Below are positions 36,314-44,956 of a stretch of DNA of 51,835 nt, piece after piece (within the stretch, counting starts at the first letter, position 1; each line of letters opens with the position of its first letter). Both the position numbers and the translations under genes were made by a program. Under the pieces are notes generated by a model, which saw only the letters and a program-made list of their open reading frames with translations, was not told where the DNA came from and ran no database searches. The stretch comes from Pseudomonadota bacterium (GTDB lineage Bacteria > Desulfobacterota > Syntrophobacteria > Syntrophobacterales > Syntrophobacteraceae): assembly GCA_023416335.1 (NCBI GenBank), contig JAEZHY010000270.1:1-51835 (forward strand), written 5' to 3'.

Positions 36314-38386
36314 CTATTTGTGTCTGCGTTTTTTATTAGGCCATGAAACCCGAATCCTGGTCCCCTTCCCGACACTTGTCAGAACCGAAAATGTACCGCC
36401 AAGTATTTCAGCCCTCTCCCTCATGCCAATCAGCCCAAGACTTCTGCCGTGAAGTTTCGACATAATGGCCTCTTGGTCGAACCCCACTCCGTCATCCGAG
36501 ATAGTCAGTTCGATATTCGAATTGCTCCTTCGAAGAGAAATATCGACACATGCGGCTTTGCTGTGTTTGACCACATTGGTCAAAGCCTCCTGGGTGATCC
36601 TGTATAAGACTATTTTGATGTCATCCTCAATATCTTCTTCTTCGATTCCACACTCGAATTCAAACCGGATTCCGCGATAGAGGTTCTGAGAATTACGGCA
36701 GAGCCATTGCAGCGTGGTGATAATACCCATTTCTTCAAGTATGGTCGGCCTCAATCCCATGTAGGTAGACCTGGTATCCTCAATCGTTTGCTGCAGTGCC
36801 GGTATGAACGTCTCCAACAGTTGGAATGCACCCTGTAAGTCTCCATCGCCCTTCTTCGACAGGACGGTTTCCACTCCGAACTTTAATGCAGCAAGTGTTT
36901 GCCCGATGCTGTCGTGCAGTTCGGCGGCGATCCTCTTCCTTTCCTCCTCCTGCGCCGCTATGAGCCGTAACCGAAACTCGCGAAGTTCGCGGTTGGCTTT
37001 TTCGAGTTCGGCGGTTCGCTCCCGGACATGGCATTCAAGATCGCAACGAGCCTCGTTAGGTAAAATTTCGATCATTTTTTGTGCGGTAATATCTTCGTGA
37101 GCCACAATGACCTGCACATCACCGTCACCGGCAATCCGCACGACTCTGGCCTTGAACCAGCGTTTTGTCTCAGGACCATGACACGGGTACTCCATGGAGT
37201 ACTCATCCCGAATCCCGGAATAGACTTCCCTGAGCCCCTCGGCGAACTGCGCAACACCCTCGATTCCTTCCCCATGGGCCGACTCGCAAATTTCGAAATA
37301 GTTCCTTCCCAGGCCGCAATTAGCTGTTCCATACCCGTTTTCCTCTGCAAAACCGCACCAGGCATCATTCACAAAAATGAGCATGCCCTTTCGATCGAGC
37401 AGCGCGATGTGTGCTGTTTGCATATTGAGCACCGCCTCTGAATAATTCTGCAATTGCGACAGTGTCTGTTTCGATCTTTTTTGCCCATCGATGTTAGTGA
37501 TGCAACCAATGAGCCGAATTGCCCTGCCGTTCGAGTCGAAAGCAACCTGCATCTTCTCTACCACCCTTATCCAGTGCCCTTTCCGGTGCCCGATGCGGTA
37601 TTCGGCCGAAGTCGAGCGAGATTGGCCACGAATGGCAAGTACTTGCTTTTCCATTACTTCCACGGCGTCGTCCGGATGTATCTGCCGACACCAGTTTTCA
37701 AGCGTTGGTGGTGCTTCGTCTAATGAGTAACCAAGCAGATTGCGCAATCCCGTCGAAAAGAGCATCTCTCCCTTCTCGATGTCGGCAATGTACAGGAGTT
37801 CGCCGGTAATGCTCATTGCCTCCAGGAGCAGCCCATCCATCCCCTTCTGTTCCGAGTCGCAAGCTCCGGTATGCGGAGTCTTCTGAGATATGAGAAAAGA
37901 CTCCCTCGGCTCACTCCCGGATGTATCTCCCGGGACGTGGACCATTCTGATATGCCGTCGTGCACCGCCGGGCATTTGCAGCCAAATATCTTCGCTCTGG
38001 ATTGCATCATGCGTCGAGTCGGTGCCGACCGGAGAAGTCTTGTACGAAGTCCCATTGCAATCCGGAATCATAAAGATCGCATCCTTTCCGGCGGTTTCTT
38101 CTTCCCCCATAGGCAGGGAAAAGTTCAGCCCGGCTTGAGGGCCGATGACTATGACTTTTAAACCTTCATCCGGCGCAATTACTCCCAGAGAGGAATTTAT
38201 CATGAATAGTCGGCACGCCCCCTTTTCAACAGTGATCTTTTCGCAGACCGCGCGAATCTGTTCGACCATCTTCTCCAATTCCCGATTTCGTGAATGGCAG
38301 TCGTTCTCACAGCACGCGCGGTCACGCACAAACGCACGTCTCTCTGTATCTGTAAGTTCATGATACAGATACTTGGAATGGTCCAT
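36314..38386 (-). CDS. PAS sensor histidine kinase, NarL-partner type (HisKA_3)
   Basis: 690 aa, ATG 38386 with a strong GGGAGGG. The N-terminal ~190 residues are an unrecognised region rich in Cys/His (CCENDCHSRNREL). Two PAS domains follow (about 195-310, RNLLGYSLDEAPPTLENW; then LDRKGMLIFVNDAWCGFAEE). A linker (RERTAELEKANREL) leads into the dimerisation/phospho-acceptor segment RKRIAAELHDSIGQTL, the NarX/DegS-type signature. The ATPase box ITQEALTNVVKHSKA and the end LGLIGMRERAEILGG complete the kinase. Such kinases usually pair with LuxR/NarL-type regulators; none is present here. Confidence 0.92.
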   Translation of the reverse strand: MDHSKYLYHELTDTERRAFVRDRACCENDCHSRNRELEKMVEQIRAVCEKITVEKGACRLFMINSSLGVIAPDEGLKVIVIGPQAGLNFSLPMGEEETAGKDAIFMIPDCNGTSYKTSPVGTDSTHDAIQSEDIWLQMPGGARRHIRMVHVPGDTSGSEPRESFLISQKTPHTGACDSEQKGMDGLLLEAMSITGELLYIADIEKGEMLFSTGLRNLLGYSLDEAPPTLENWCRQIHPDDAVEVMEKQVLAIRGQSRSTSAEYRIGHRKGHWIRVVEKMQVAFDSNGRAIRLIGCITNIDGQKRSKQTLSQLQNYSEAVLNMQTAHIALLDRKGMLIFVNDAWCGFAEENGYGTANCGLGRNYFEICESAHGEGIEGVAQFAEGLREVYSGIRDEYSMEYPCHGPETKRWFKARVVRIAGDGDVQVIVAHEDITAQKMIEILPNEARCDLECHVRERTAELEKANRELREFRLRLIAAQEEERKRIAAELHDSIGQTLAALKFGVETVLSKKGDGDLQGAFQLLETFIPALQQTIEDTRSTYMGLRPTILEEMGIITTLQWLCRNSQNLYRGIRFEFECGIEEEDIEDDIKIVLYRITQEALTNVVKHSKAACVDISLRRSNSNIELTISDDGVGFDQEAIMSKLHGRSLGLIGMRERAEILGGTFSVLTSVGKGTRIRVSWPNKKRRHK

Positions 38387-38634
38387 GGTTCCCTCCCGCC
38401 AATTACGTCTATAAGCGCACACATTCCTTTTTTAAATTGGACTGGAAAAAGGCTCACGGCTGCCCGGCATCCGGATTTAGCGGGCTATGACAATCGACTG
38501 AGAAACGGCGTTACGACCGTTCCCAATAAGAGGGTTCCGACTCCGTGGGATTCCGGGTTGATCGGTGAGGAAATTCTTCAAATGCTTAACGGTGGGAAAG
38601 GGCAGAACTTCAATCTTCCCCGAGCATGCACTTT

Positions 38635-39642
38635 TCACAATGGCGAGCAGGATTCATCCGATCTGAAGCGCTCCACTTCAATTCCGTGTTTTTGGATCAA
38701 CCCCCAGAAAGCTCTCCTGTGCTTTTGCGCAACCCGGGCAGCTTGTGAAATGTTGCCTTGATAGGTGAGCAGAAGTTTTTCTATGTATGTCTTCTCAAAA
38801 ACTTCAACCAGCCTGTCTTTCGCTACCTGAAAAGGCAGGGTTTCCTCCCCCGGTTCTGTTTCCGGCAAGGAAATGTCTTTGTACTGAATCAGTCGGTTAT
38901 CGCTAATAGCTACGGTACGCTCGATTACGTGCTGAAGTTCCCTCACGTTACCGGGCCATTCATACTGCAGAAGTTTTTGCATCGCTCTGGCCGAAAAGTC
39001 AGAAACGGGCACCTGCTGCTCGGCGGCATACATTTTCAGGAAATGCCTGGCAAGAAGAGGTATGTCACCTTTTCTCTCTCTGAGAGGAGGCAGATTCAAC
39101 TCGATTACATTGAGTCTGTAGAACAGGTCCTGGCGGAGCTTTCCAGCCTGCACGACCTCCTTGGGATCGGAGTTCATTGCGGCAATGATCCGAACGCGCG
39201 CGGTCTGCTCTTTGGTGGAGCCCAGCGGTCTATATGTTCTGTCCTGTAAGAATCTCAGGAGTTTAACCTGCACAAGCGGTGGGAGGCTGTCCACTTCATC
39301 CAGGAATATTGTCCCGCCCTCGGCTTCCTCGATCAGCCCCGGCTTCCGGTTTCCCGCACCGGTGAATGCGCCCCGCCGATGTCCAAAAAGCTCGTTTTCG
39401 GCGAGTTCCACCGGTATTGCTCCACAGTTTACCGGAAGAAAAGGCTTTGTAGCCCTGTCGCTCAGTTGATGAATCTTCCTCGCACATACCTCTTTCCCTG
39501 TGCCGGTCTCTCCGAGTATCAATACGCTGGAGTTGCATTTCGCGATTCTTGGAATCCGGCTTATCACATTGATGAAGCACAGACTGCGCCCAACTATCTG
39601 CGGCGCATCCAAGAATTCACTGTTTCCTCCAACCAAATCCAT
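38635..39642 (-). CDS. Sigma-54-dependent transcriptional activator lacking a receiver domain
   Basis: 335 aa. Short N-terminus, then the AAA+ domain: Walker A GETGTGKE (44-51), sigma-54-contact loop GAFTGA (91-96), Walker B TIFLDEVD (111-118), arginine region QDLFYRLNV. The C-terminal Fis-type helix-turn-helix is at about 300-325 (NISQAARVAQKHRRAFWGLI). The ATG at 39642 has GGGAGGG upstream. PspF-like in lacking an N-terminal regulatory module, so it would be controlled by a partner protein or by expression level. It lies upstream, on the same strand, of the kinase gene at 36314-38386. Confidence 0.93.
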   Translation of the reverse strand: MDLVGGNSEFLDAPQIVGRSLCFINVISRIPRIAKCNSSVLILGETGTGKEVCARKIHQLSDRATKPFLPVNCGAIPVELAENELFGHRRGAFTGAGNRKPGLIEEAEGGTIFLDEVDSLPPLVQVKLLRFLQDRTYRPLGSTKEQTARVRIIAAMNSDPKEVVQAGKLRQDLFYRLNVIELNLPPLRERKGDIPLLARHFLKMYAAEQQVPVSDFSARAMQKLLQYEWPGNVRELQHVIERTVAISDNRLIQYKDISLPETEPGEETLPFQVAKDRLVEVFEKTYIEKLLLTYQGNISQAARVAQKHRRAFWGLIQKHGIEVERFRSDESCSPL

Positions 39643-39929
39643 CCATGCCCTCCCGTTTATATAACCGGTAGTGCAATTAAATCATAGAAATCAGTAACAT
39701 TGTCAGAACAAGTATTCCATTCAAATATGCGTTTGAGAATAGAGTCAAGAGAAGCCAATGAAATTCCAATAAGAAATGCAATTCATCCAAATCACCGGTC
39801 CATCAGACTCTGGATCTGCTAAGCACGATCGGAGCGCATTACCATCGATATTAAACAGAAATGGACCTCAGATAAAAAGGCTTATCGGTTACGTTTCAAG
39901 GTTTCATGACAATTACGTAACGATTATAG

Positions 39930-39958
39930 GTATTATAATATTTACCTCATTATAATAC
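39930..39958. promoter_or_regulatory. AT-rich palindrome GTATTATAAT-N9-ATTATAATAC
   Basis: Perfect 10-base arms in an AT-rich stretch of the long intergenic region 39643-41343. It lies directly upstream of a 27-codon frame. It may be an operator, or chance in AT-rich DNA. Confidence 0.4.
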
Positions 39959-39960
39959 AT

Positions 39961-40044
39961 ATGAAAATCGGTGTCCACTATGAATTTACCTTTAGAACCT
40001 CAGGCGGTAAATTATTTGCTGTGTACCGTCCTGATAGCAAATAA
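39961..40044 (+). CDS. Doubtful 27-codon ORF
   Basis: Begins ATGAAAATCGG (MKIGVHYEFTFRTSGGKLFA) two bases after the palindrome and ends in TAA. No ribosome site is seen. Possibly a leader peptide or a decayed gene start. Confidence 0.2.
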   Translation: MKIGVHYEFTFRTSGGKLFAVYRPDSK

Positions 40045-40422
40045 GGATTTGAAGAAAACCCGTCCCTCACGCATTCTTCAACATCCAGGGAGACAGATAG
40101 AATTCTGACAACTTGTAAGTTTATGGAATTCCTGATGGTATAGCTTCTTGAATGAAGGAAGGTTCCGGCGAACCCTCGTCCTGACCTGAATTCGTATCAG
40201 TTAAGCCGTCGCTGGAAGTATGTCAAGTGTTCCATCCTGAAAAGTTACCCGGATGGAAGTGACATCGAGGTCTCACTCCGGAGAATTAATCCGGTCAAAA
40301 GCCTGGATTCCGGAGCGAGCTTGTCCTGATCGAAGAGAACGGCCGGAATGACGAAGCTGGGCTCTACCTGTCATTCGGTTGGTTATTGCGAGATCTCTCC
40401 GACCACTTCTCGGTTCCAGGCT

Positions 40423-40642
40423 GGCACGGTCAGGAAACCGTGCCTCAACTCGGCGGGAACGGCGGTTTTTGGTTCTCGTTCAAACTGTGTCGACGGTATA
40501 TGATCGTAGGCGTCTTATGGGCCCGCGGGTGGCCCAGGCAACAGGCTTTAACGTTGCCTGGGTCCGGAGGACAAGAGGCTTCGCGTAGAATTGACAGTCC
40601 CTCTTGCCTGCGGCACGGGCAACCAAAACCACGTTGCCCGTG
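40423..40642. repeat. Cluster of intergenic hairpin repeats
   Basis: Three perfect hairpins in 220 bases: GGCACGGT arms (40423-40430/40437-40444, second copy of the 29362 element), CCCAGGCAAC arms (40533-40542/40553-40562) and CACGGGCAAC arms (40614-40623/40633-40642). Shared words such as GTAGGCGTCT with GGGCCC link it to 16515-16540. No gene is seen. Confidence 0.6.
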
Positions 40643-40709
40643 TCACCCACGGTTTGGTTCCTGGCGCGAGACGGTGGGCACGATGAAGCGCTCCACCCAT
40701 CCTACGACC

Positions 40710-40793
40710 TTATCCTATTGTTTTCTTTCGTGATTTTCGTGTATTTCGTGGTAAAAAGTCTTTCTTTTATTGGTTACGGCTCTGCTGCTCCTG
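40710..40793. repeat. TTTCGTG-rich dispersed repeat, copy 2
   Basis: Second copy of the repeat at 30257-30330, with 24 identical bases at 40718-40741. Confidence 0.55.
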
Positions 40794-41002
40794 GAAGATT
40801 CTGGAAGAAAGGGGGGCACCATCGTCTCTCCCACCGCACCAGCGGGCGCTTGCGGCACCCGGCCGCGGTCCTGAGACGGCCTTCAAAATCCCGTAAAGTC
40901 GGCAAAAATGCCGATTCATAGCCATAACACCGCAATAATTGGACGAAGTTCATAAGAATGGCCGATTTTTTCAGAACATTTGCCATTTTCAAGACAATAT
41001 TC

Positions 41003-41031
41003 TTGACAATCAGGCCCCACTATAGTTTACT
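41003..41031 (+). promoter_or_regulatory. Possible promoter of the FN3/PKD protein gene
   Basis: TTGACA at 41003-41008, a 17-base spacer, then TTTACT. It lies about 310 bases before the ATG, implying a long leader (41032-41343) with stem-loop potential but no recognised riboswitch. Confidence 0.3.
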
Positions 41032-41343
41032 CTCGCCTCAACACCCCCAACGTAAGTATACATTTTGATAGTTGTATCACTGGAAGCTTCCAAGGCGGGA
41101 AAGACTTCCTGGCTGGAGTGGTATCTGTAGCTCCAGAGCGGCAAGAATGCGGAGTTTTTCAACTATCCCAATCACTTAAGCCATAGGCATTTTCATTTCA
41201 GTTTACAGAAGGCGGACCACGGGGAGGGTGGCGCGCTGAAACGCTGGACTACGTCCTGGGGGCCAGGGTGAAACGTCAGAGTTTCAGGGTTTACACAGCA
41301 CCTCCCTGAAGCCGGATCCCGCCGGTTCACACGGGAGTTGCAA

Positions 41344-44300
41344 ATGTTCTTACGAGATTGTCCGTTAAAGCGATCAGCCCTGCGCTGTATCACTCTTTTT
41401 CTTGTACTCCTGATCTTTTCGTTTGGGGCCGCCGAGGCGGCACAGGTCTCCATGGCGTGGGACAAAAACCCCGAGCCGCAAGTCACCGGCTACAAACTAT
41501 ATGTGGGGAACACCAGCCGGTCATATCAGTCTAGCGTCGATGTCGGAAACACCACTTCCTATACATTCACCGGCATCCAACCCGGCAAAACCACATATCT
41601 GGCTCTTACCGCATATGACGGATCGAAGCAGGAAGGCCCTTATTCCGACGAGATAGTCTGCAATACCATCGTATCGTCGTCGGGCTCAAACGGCGCCATC
41701 TCCCCTTCCGGCACGATTGTCCTGGGAAACGGCAGCAGCCGGACATTCACCATTACTCCGGCGTCCGGCTATTTAGTCTCCGATGTTCTGATCGACGGGA
41801 CCTCGGTGGGACCGGTGACTTCCTACACGTTTTCCAATGTGACTGCCTCCCATACCATCTCGGCTTCATTTGCCCCAGTCAACCGAACCTACACAATTAC
41901 GGCAAGCGCCGGAGCCAATGGGACGATCTCCCCGTCCGGCTCCGTCTCCGTCACTCAGGGTGGCGGCCAGGCATTTTCCATTACTCCCAATTCGGGATAT
42001 GCCGTCTCGGATGTCTTCGTGGACGGGAGTTCGGTAGGACCGGTGACATCCTACTCATTTTCCAACGTTACTGCCAACCACACCATATCGGCCTCTTTCG
42101 CCGCCCTGCCGAAATACACCTTAACGGCAAGTGCCGGACCTAACGGATCCATTTCTCCTTCCGGGTCCGTTTCAGTTGTCAAGGGCTCGAATCAGACCTT
42201 TTTCATCAGTCCCGCTTCCGGATATTCCATCTCGGATGTCCTCGTGGACGGCAGTTCCGTCGGGCCGGTAACTTCCTACACGTTTTCAAATATCACCACG
42301 AATCATACGATTTCAGTCTCGTTTGCCGCAGCCAGGAGCACCATAACGGCAAGTGCCGGTCCCAACGGATCCATTTCACCTTCCGGATCCGTTTCGGTTA
42401 ATCGGGGAGCAAGCCAGACTTTCACCATCACGCCGAATCAGAATTACCATATCTCCGATGTGGCGATAGACGGCAGCTCAATAGGGCCCGTAACGACGTA
42501 CACCTTCTCGAATGTGACGACCGCTCACACGATCGTCGCCTCATTCGCGCAGAATACGCAACTCACGGCAGCGGCCGGTCCCGATCAGAGGGTAACCGAA
42601 TCCGCAAAGGTCCAGCTGAACGGATCGAATTCACACGGATCCAGTCCGATAGCTTCCTATCTCTGGACGCAAACGTCGGGTCCTTCGGTCGTACTGTCCA
42701 ATTCGAAAACGGCTTCGCCGACGTTCACGGCTCCCCAGGTGGGACCGAACGGCGCCGCCCTTGTCTTCAAACTGACGTTGACGGACAAATCCGGGCTCCA
42801 GGCAAGCGACGATTGCGTTGTGAACGTCACCTGGAACAACATGCCGCCCCTTGCCGATGCAGGGCCGGATCAGAAGGTCGCGCCGCTTGCGGCCGTCGTG
42901 CTCAACGGTTCCAATTCGACGGACCCCGACGACGGCATTGCATCTTATCTGTGGGAGCAGACGGCAGGACCATCGGTTACGCTCAGTAACGCGAAAACGG
43001 CCCGCGCCGGATTTGTTGCGCCTTCCGTGGGATTCGAAGGCAAGACCCTTCTGTTCCGCCTGACGGTTACGGACCAGGGAGGCCTCAAATCGACGAGCAT
43101 GTGCGTCGTGAACGTCACTTCCGGGAATGTCCCGCCCGCGGCCGATGCCGGACCCAATCAGACGATCCATGCGATGGATACGGCAATGCTCGATGGGTCG
43201 AATTCCAGGGATTCCGACGGCAGCATAGTATCTTACCAGTGGATCCAAACGAGCGGACCCCCGGTCACCCTGTCCGACCCTTCGTCCGTTCAGCCGTCCT
43301 TTGTGGGACCCGAAACCGCAGGGGCGACACTAGGCTTTACCCTCATTGTCACGGACGGCGATGGACTCAGTTCCACCGCCAGGTGCACGGTGTATGTCCA
43401 GGGAAGCGCCACACCGGACCTGACGGGTGCATGGGGCGATTTCAAATATGCTTCCGGCACGGTTTCGGGCACCTTCAACGTTCAGAACACCGGCAGCTTC
43501 GATTGTTCCTTCCCCGGCGCTCCGGCCCGGAACACAGGGCGAATCGTGGTGAGTGCCGGCGGAACGAATGTTCAGCTCTACCAGCCCGCCCTGGCGCTCG
43601 AGCCCAATATGGAGTACATGCTGAGCTTTTCAGCCTACTCCAATACAGCCCATGCGATGACGGTCAGCCTGATGAAGCACACATCGCCTTACACGAGCTA
43701 CGGACTCTCCAACTCGCAGGTAAAGCTTTCCTCGAACTGGAACGTCTACCAGTTGAGGTTCAGGACGGCCAATTTCTCGGCCCCCGTCACTGACGGAAGA
43801 CTTATGTTCTCACTGGCAAACACGGCGGTTTCGGGCGACCAGTACTTCATCGACGACGTCGTGCTCGCCAAGGTGAGCACTCCCGCGGTAAATGTCGTCA
43901 AAAACCCGAGTTTCGAAGCGGGTACCAACCAGTGGACGTTCTACACCAACGGCGCCGGCAGCTTCGATACGCCTGCCAATGGCGCGCCGAGCCGAAATGC
44001 CGGCCACATCCGACTTGCCGGGACGGGATCGAACATGCAGCTCTATCAGGCAAATCTGCAGTTGGACCCCGGCACCGACTATCAACTCACCTTTTCGGCA
44101 TACTCGAGCGTGGGACACGGAATGACGGTCAGTCTAGTAAAGAACGTCTCGCCCTATACCAACTATGGGCTTTCCAACTCCCAGATCAAGCTCACGGCCG
44201 GCTGGAATACCTACCAGGTTAAATTGCGGACCGCCAATTTCACGTCCAAAGTGAGCGACGGAAGACTCATGTTCTCTTTCGTCGGATCGGCCGTTGCGGG

Positions 44301-44664
44301 CGACCAGTACTGGATCGACAACGTCGTTCTGAGCAAGGTGAGCACCCCGGCCGTGAACGTCGTCCAGAATCCTGGATTTGAAAGCGGCACGGCCCCCTGG
44401 ACATTCTACTCGAACGGTATCGGCAACGATGCAGTGGGGCAGTCCACGCTAAAGGTCTACCTGTCGGCGGACGGCAAGGCGACGACTCAGCTCCTGAAGA
44501 CATACACCGTCCCGTCCATGGCGACCGGCGCGGTTACAGGCCTGAGCTCCAGCTACTCGGCATCGACGCTCTCAGGAAAGTACATCCTGGTGACAATCGA
44601 TACGGCCAACGACGTAGTCGAGCGCGACGAGACAAACAATCGCGTCTCGCGGCTCATTCAGTGA
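41344..44664 (+). CDS. Large secreted multidomain protein (FN3, InlB-like repeats, PKD, CBM-like)
   Basis: 1106 aa; ATG 41344 with CGGGAG upstream. Signal peptide ends AAEAA (cleavage near 33). Then one FN3 domain (about 34-105), four ~73-residue divergent InlB B-type repeats (about 112-404) that each contain SPSG and VGPVTSYTFSN-like text, three PKD-like domains (about 405-689; e.g. AGPDQRVTESAKVQLNGSNS), two CBM4/9-like modules (about 693-846 and 849-999; NPSFEAGTNQWTFYTNG), a third module cut after about 25 residues, and a CARDB-like tail (about 1027-1106; DTANDVVERDETNN). No catalytic domain was seen. Adhesion or polysaccharide binding at the surface is inferred. The next gene ends in the same CBM-like module. 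Confidence 0.9.
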   Translation: MFLRDCPLKRSALRCITLFLVLLIFSFGAAEAAQVSMAWDKNPEPQVTGYKLYVGNTSRSYQSSVDVGNTTSYTFTGIQPGKTTYLALTAYDGSKQEGPYSDEIVCNTIVSSSGSNGAISPSGTIVLGNGSSRTFTITPASGYLVSDVLIDGTSVGPVTSYTFSNVTASHTISASFAPVNRTYTITASAGANGTISPSGSVSVTQGGGQAFSITPNSGYAVSDVFVDGSSVGPVTSYSFSNVTANHTISASFAALPKYTLTASAGPNGSISPSGSVSVVKGSNQTFFISPASGYSISDVLVDGSSVGPVTSYTFSNITTNHTISVSFAAARSTITASAGPNGSISPSGSVSVNRGASQTFTITPNQNYHISDVAIDGSSIGPVTTYTFSNVTTAHTIVASFAQNTQLTAAAGPDQRVTESAKVQLNGSNSHGSSPIASYLWTQTSGPSVVLSNSKTASPTFTAPQVGPNGAALVFKLTLTDKSGLQASDDCVVNVTWNNMPPLADAGPDQKVAPLAAVVLNGSNSTDPDDGIASYLWEQTAGPSVTLSNAKTARAGFVAPSVGFEGKTLLFRLTVTDQGGLKSTSMCVVNVTSGNVPPAADAGPNQTIHAMDTAMLDGSNSRDSDGSIVSYQWIQTSGPPVTLSDPSSVQPSFVGPETAGATLGFTLIVTDGDGLSSTARCTVYVQGSATPDLTGAWGDFKYASGTVSGTFNVQNTGSFDCSFPGAPARNTGRIVVSAGGTNVQLYQPALALEPNMEYMLSFSAYSNTAHAMTVSLMKHTSPYTSYGLSNSQVKLSSNWNVYQLRFRTANFSAPVTDGRLMFSLANTAVSGDQYFIDDVVLAKVSTPAVNVVKNPSFEAGTNQWTFYTNGAGSFDTPANGAPSRNAGHIRLAGTGSNMQLYQANLQLDPGTDYQLTFSAYSSVGHGMTVSLVKNVSPYTNYGLSNSQIKLTAGWNTYQVKLRTANFTSKVSDGRLMFSFVGSAVAGDQYWIDNVVLSKVSTPAVNVVQNPGFESGTAPWTFYSNGIGNDAVGQSTLKVYLSADGKATTQLLKTYTVPSMATGAVTGLSSSYSASTLSGKYILVTIDTANDVVERDETNNRVSRLIQ

Positions 44665-44956
44665 GCAGACACGCGATGAACGGCTGTGCTGCCGGCAATC
44701 GGCCGTCAGCACGGCCTTGTCGGAATACATAAACGTAATGATGGATTTTTGGGCATTTTCCTAGATGCGGCCATCGATCTGAAAGTTTTTATTTTCGATC
44801 AGGTTGTGTAAAGACCTCAGTATGATTAGTTGTAATAACATTCTCGATAAGAGCATTTCCGCCGGAATAATGGCCCCGGGCTGTTCGTATTCGCAACCTC
44901 TGCAGTACAAAACTCCGATTTACAGGCACCTCGATATACTGAAAGGACGGTTCCAA

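Noticed and set aside
36037..36375. Minus-strand frame of 112 codons overlapping the kinase 3' end
   Set aside because: Low-complexity, Lys/His-rich shadow text without a ribosome site, overlapping a confident gene.
41090..41343. Riboswitch (c-di-GMP type or other) or group II intron remnant in the leader of the FN3/PKD gene
   Set aside because: Stem-loops are possible, but the conserved core sequences of the classes I know are missing.
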